From Methanobacteriota archaeon (GTDB lineage Archaea > Halobacteriota > Methanosarcinia > Methanotrichales > Methanotrichaceae): a DNA stretch of 64,000 nt. Shown here piece after piece: positions 62,669 to 64,000 of this stretch. The DNA is taken from assembly GCA_029553285.1 (NCBI GenBank), contig JAKPCO010000089.1, positions 62,001 through 126,000 of the forward strand, written 5' to 3'. How positions within the stretch are numbered: position 1 is the first letter of the stretch; every line of letters starts with the position of its first letter. The notes beneath the pieces are model-generated. The model was given only the letters and a program-made list of their open reading frames with translations, ran no database searches and was not told the DNA's origin. Position numbers and translations under genes: made by a program.

Positions 62669-63529
62669 TCAGTATATCGCGATCTTCGAGCTCCTCAGGA
62701 TGAGAACAGGCCTGCTTGCCGTGTTTGCCACTCCATATGCTGTGCTTCCGATCCTGCCCTTCTTGATAGCGGTTGCACCCTGTGAGCTCATCGCGATCAG
62801 GGAGACGTCCTCCTGCGCAGCGACAGACCTTATCTGCTCGCAGGCCTCGCCGACCACGACCTTTGTGCTCACATTTAAACCGCTCTTTCTGAGCTCCTCC
62901 GCGATCTCGTTCAGCCGCTCCGTCCCGTATTTCACCGCGGAATCGATCTCCTCCTGGGTCTCACCTCTGGAGACCACATGAAGCAGCATCAGCTCGCCGA
63001 TCCCGCTCATGTTCTTCAGGAACGATAGCGCTGCCTCGGCAGGCTGGGAGAAGTCTGTCGGATAAAGCACCTTGTGCAGCAGCCTCGCGCAGTATATGCC
63101 AACCGGCTTCCCCTCCATCATCCTGTACCTCATCAGAAGGAGGTGGGTGTTGCCGTAACGCAGAACGTTTCTGGAGACGCTTCCGAGAAGCAAGCTCTCG
63201 ATCAGGCTCTTGCCCCTCGCACCCATCGCCACCAGAGAGACGTTCTCCTCATCTGCAACCTTCTGTATGGCGCTGGCCACCTCTCCCTCCAGGACGGAGA
63301 CTGCTCTGACCTTGACATTCATTCCCTGCAGGGGGGCTGCCTCTCCCTCCAGCCTCTTCTCCGCCTCCCTGATCTCTGCAACAGGGTCCCAGACCCTGGC
63401 AAGCGGGTCCCTGCTGATGACATGAAGGAGAACGACGTCCTTCACACCCGGAATCTGACCGGCGCACTCTACGACCTTTCTCGCATGCTTAGAAAAGTCC
63501 GTGGGGATCAATATCTTCTCAAACATCAT
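62669..63529 (-). CDS. Tandem universal stress protein
   Basis: A 286-residue protein with two UspA domains. Domain 1 (1-140): FEKILIPTDFSKHARKVVECA and the ATP loop MGARGKSLIESLLLGSVSRNVLRYG. Domain 2 (155-286): KVLYPTDFSQPAEAALSFL and MSSQGATAIKKGRIGSTAYGVANTASRPVLILR, close to the G-2X-G-9X-G(S/T) ATP pattern in both. Role: stress-related ATP-binding regulator, target unknown. ATG 63529 (or 63526) is preferred over GTG 63535 because GGTGA lies at 63533-63537. Confidence 0.9.
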   Translation of the reverse strand: MMFEKILIPTDFSKHARKVVECAGQIPGVKDVVLLHVISRDPLARVWDPVAEIREAEKRLEGEAAPLQGMNVKVRAVSVLEGEVASAIQKVADEENVSLVAMGARGKSLIESLLLGSVSRNVLRYGNTHLLLMRYRMMEGKPVGIYCARLLHKVLYPTDFSQPAEAALSFLKNMSGIGELMLLHVVSRGETQEEIDSAVKYGTERLNEIAEELRKSGLNVSTKVVVGEACEQIRSVAAQEDVSLIAMSSQGATAIKKGRIGSTAYGVANTASRPVLILRSSKIAIY

Positions 63530-63715
63530 CTTCACCAGGCTTTCACATCTTTCCGCAAAGCTGCGATGCTACCAGTATATCCCTTTACCTTTATTAGTTT
63601 TGCCGGCACTGAAGTCCGGTCGCTTGTTTATTCTCCGATGCAAAACATGACCATGCATCCAGCTCATCAGCATCCTCTGGTGCAGCACGATCTGAGCGAT
63701 GAGCGATCCATCCGC

Positions 63716-64000
63716 TCACCAGACGCCCGGGATCTGCGTCCTGCACCTGGGGCACCTGCCATCGACTATGCTGTTCAGAGTCACACGGTATGCGAAGCGC
63801 TCGATCAGAAGCTCGCCACAGTTGTGGCAGTGTGTGTTCTCCCCTTCGCCCGGGATGTTCCCCGCGTAGATGTAGCGGATGCCTGCATCTCTGCCGATGC
63901 CGATGGCCCTCCGGATCGTGGCCGCGCTCGTTGGCGGCGCATCTCTGAGCCTGTACGTGGGATGGAAGGCGGAGACATGCCATGGAATATCGACGCTCAC
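63716..64000 (-). CDS. amrS: AmmeMemoRadiSam system radical SAM enzyme, C-terminal part
   Basis: The last 94 residues of a gene whose 5' part lies beyond the window's right end; the initial ATG in view is internal. The sequence (DIPWHVSAFHPTYRLRDAPPTS, IRYIYAGNIPGEGENTHCHNCGELLIERF, CPRCRTQIPG) matches the C-terminal part of AmmeMemoRadiSam radical SAM proteins, with the extra zinc-type Cys pairs HCHNC and CPRC. The SAM-cluster motif is in the missing part. Function of the system is uncertain. Confidence 0.9.
   Translation of the reverse strand: MSVDIPWHVSAFHPTYRLRDAPPTSAATIRRAIGIGRDAGIRYIYAGNIPGEGENTHCHNCGELLIERFAYRVTLNSIVDGRCPRCRTQIPGVW

Overview
The window is a stretch of a methanogenic euryarchaeal chromosome, most likely an aceticlastic Methanothrix/Methanosaeta-type organism (Methanotrichaceae). 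Signs seen in the sequence: methenyl-tetrahydromethanopterin cyclohydrolase (mch), a chorismate lyase/RFAP synthase fusion for methanopterin synthesis, an AfpA archaeoflavoprotein next to a YaaH-type acetate transporter, archaeal TFB, Gar1, RfcS, RadB, HerA, Kae1 and AglB, archaeal TATA boxes, GGAGGTGAT-type ribosome binding sites, many TTG/GTG starts and GC-rich coding DNA. The genus is an inference; no search was run.

Layout. 0-9 kb: glycogen debranching enzyme, AIM24-like protein, mch, an HhH-radical SAM protein, a thiol phosphatase/arsenate reductase, glutamine synthetase divergent from purD. 9-15 kb: kae1, an S-layer-like secreted protein, afpA, two mobile miniature elements, the acetate transporter, a secreted beta-rich protein, rfcS. 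15-24 kb: ACT protein and phenylacetate-CoA ligase, tfb-gar1 divergent from a Nog1-like GTPase, a DUF1699 protein, a large secreted pentapeptide protein, a flavin/FeS reductase. 24-36 kb: Mut7-C nuclease, transglutaminase, three unusual secreted proteins, a wHTH regulator, herA, RimI, aglB, a GltA-like flavoenzyme. 35-45 kb: ribBA, Hsp20, YjbQ, a two-gene zinc-protein/OB-fold unit, an MBL hydrolase, a UbiD decarboxylase, a TPR protein, a protein-only RNase P homologue and tRNA-Gly(GCC). 45-64 kb: HEAT-repeat protein, hmgA-pheA, the methanopterin fusion gene, an M42 peptidase, hisS, paired DUF131 proteins, an Mg P-type ATPase, ileS, a bifunctional-nuclease protein, RNase Z, radB, DUF555, amphi-Trp, a double Usp protein, and the C-terminus of an AmmeMemoRadiSam enzyme cut by the window end.

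The strongest unexpected signal is in the spaces between genes: a family of about 112-149 bp elements with terminal inverted repeats (CGCTCTTAT...ATAAGAGCG). Six complete copies are each flanked by an 8-bp direct repeat (four exact, two with one mismatch). This is the signature of a miniature inverted-repeat transposable element (MITE). Two more remnants, a second 90-bp element with a 9-bp target duplication, and a 147-bp tandem repeat family accompany it. No transposase is encoded in the window.

Other points: two genes (rfcS, Mut7-C nuclease) have no ATG/GTG/TTG at the position where both a good ribosome binding site and family homology place the start, and appear to use ATC and ACG. Pathway links: class II HMG-CoA reductase and an archaeal-type UbiD decarboxylase both fit the modified mevalonate route to archaeal lipids; mch and the lyase/RFAPS fusion serve methanopterin chemistry; IleS, HisS, RNase Z, the RNase P homologue, Kae1 and Gar1 serve tRNA and rRNA maturation and charging.
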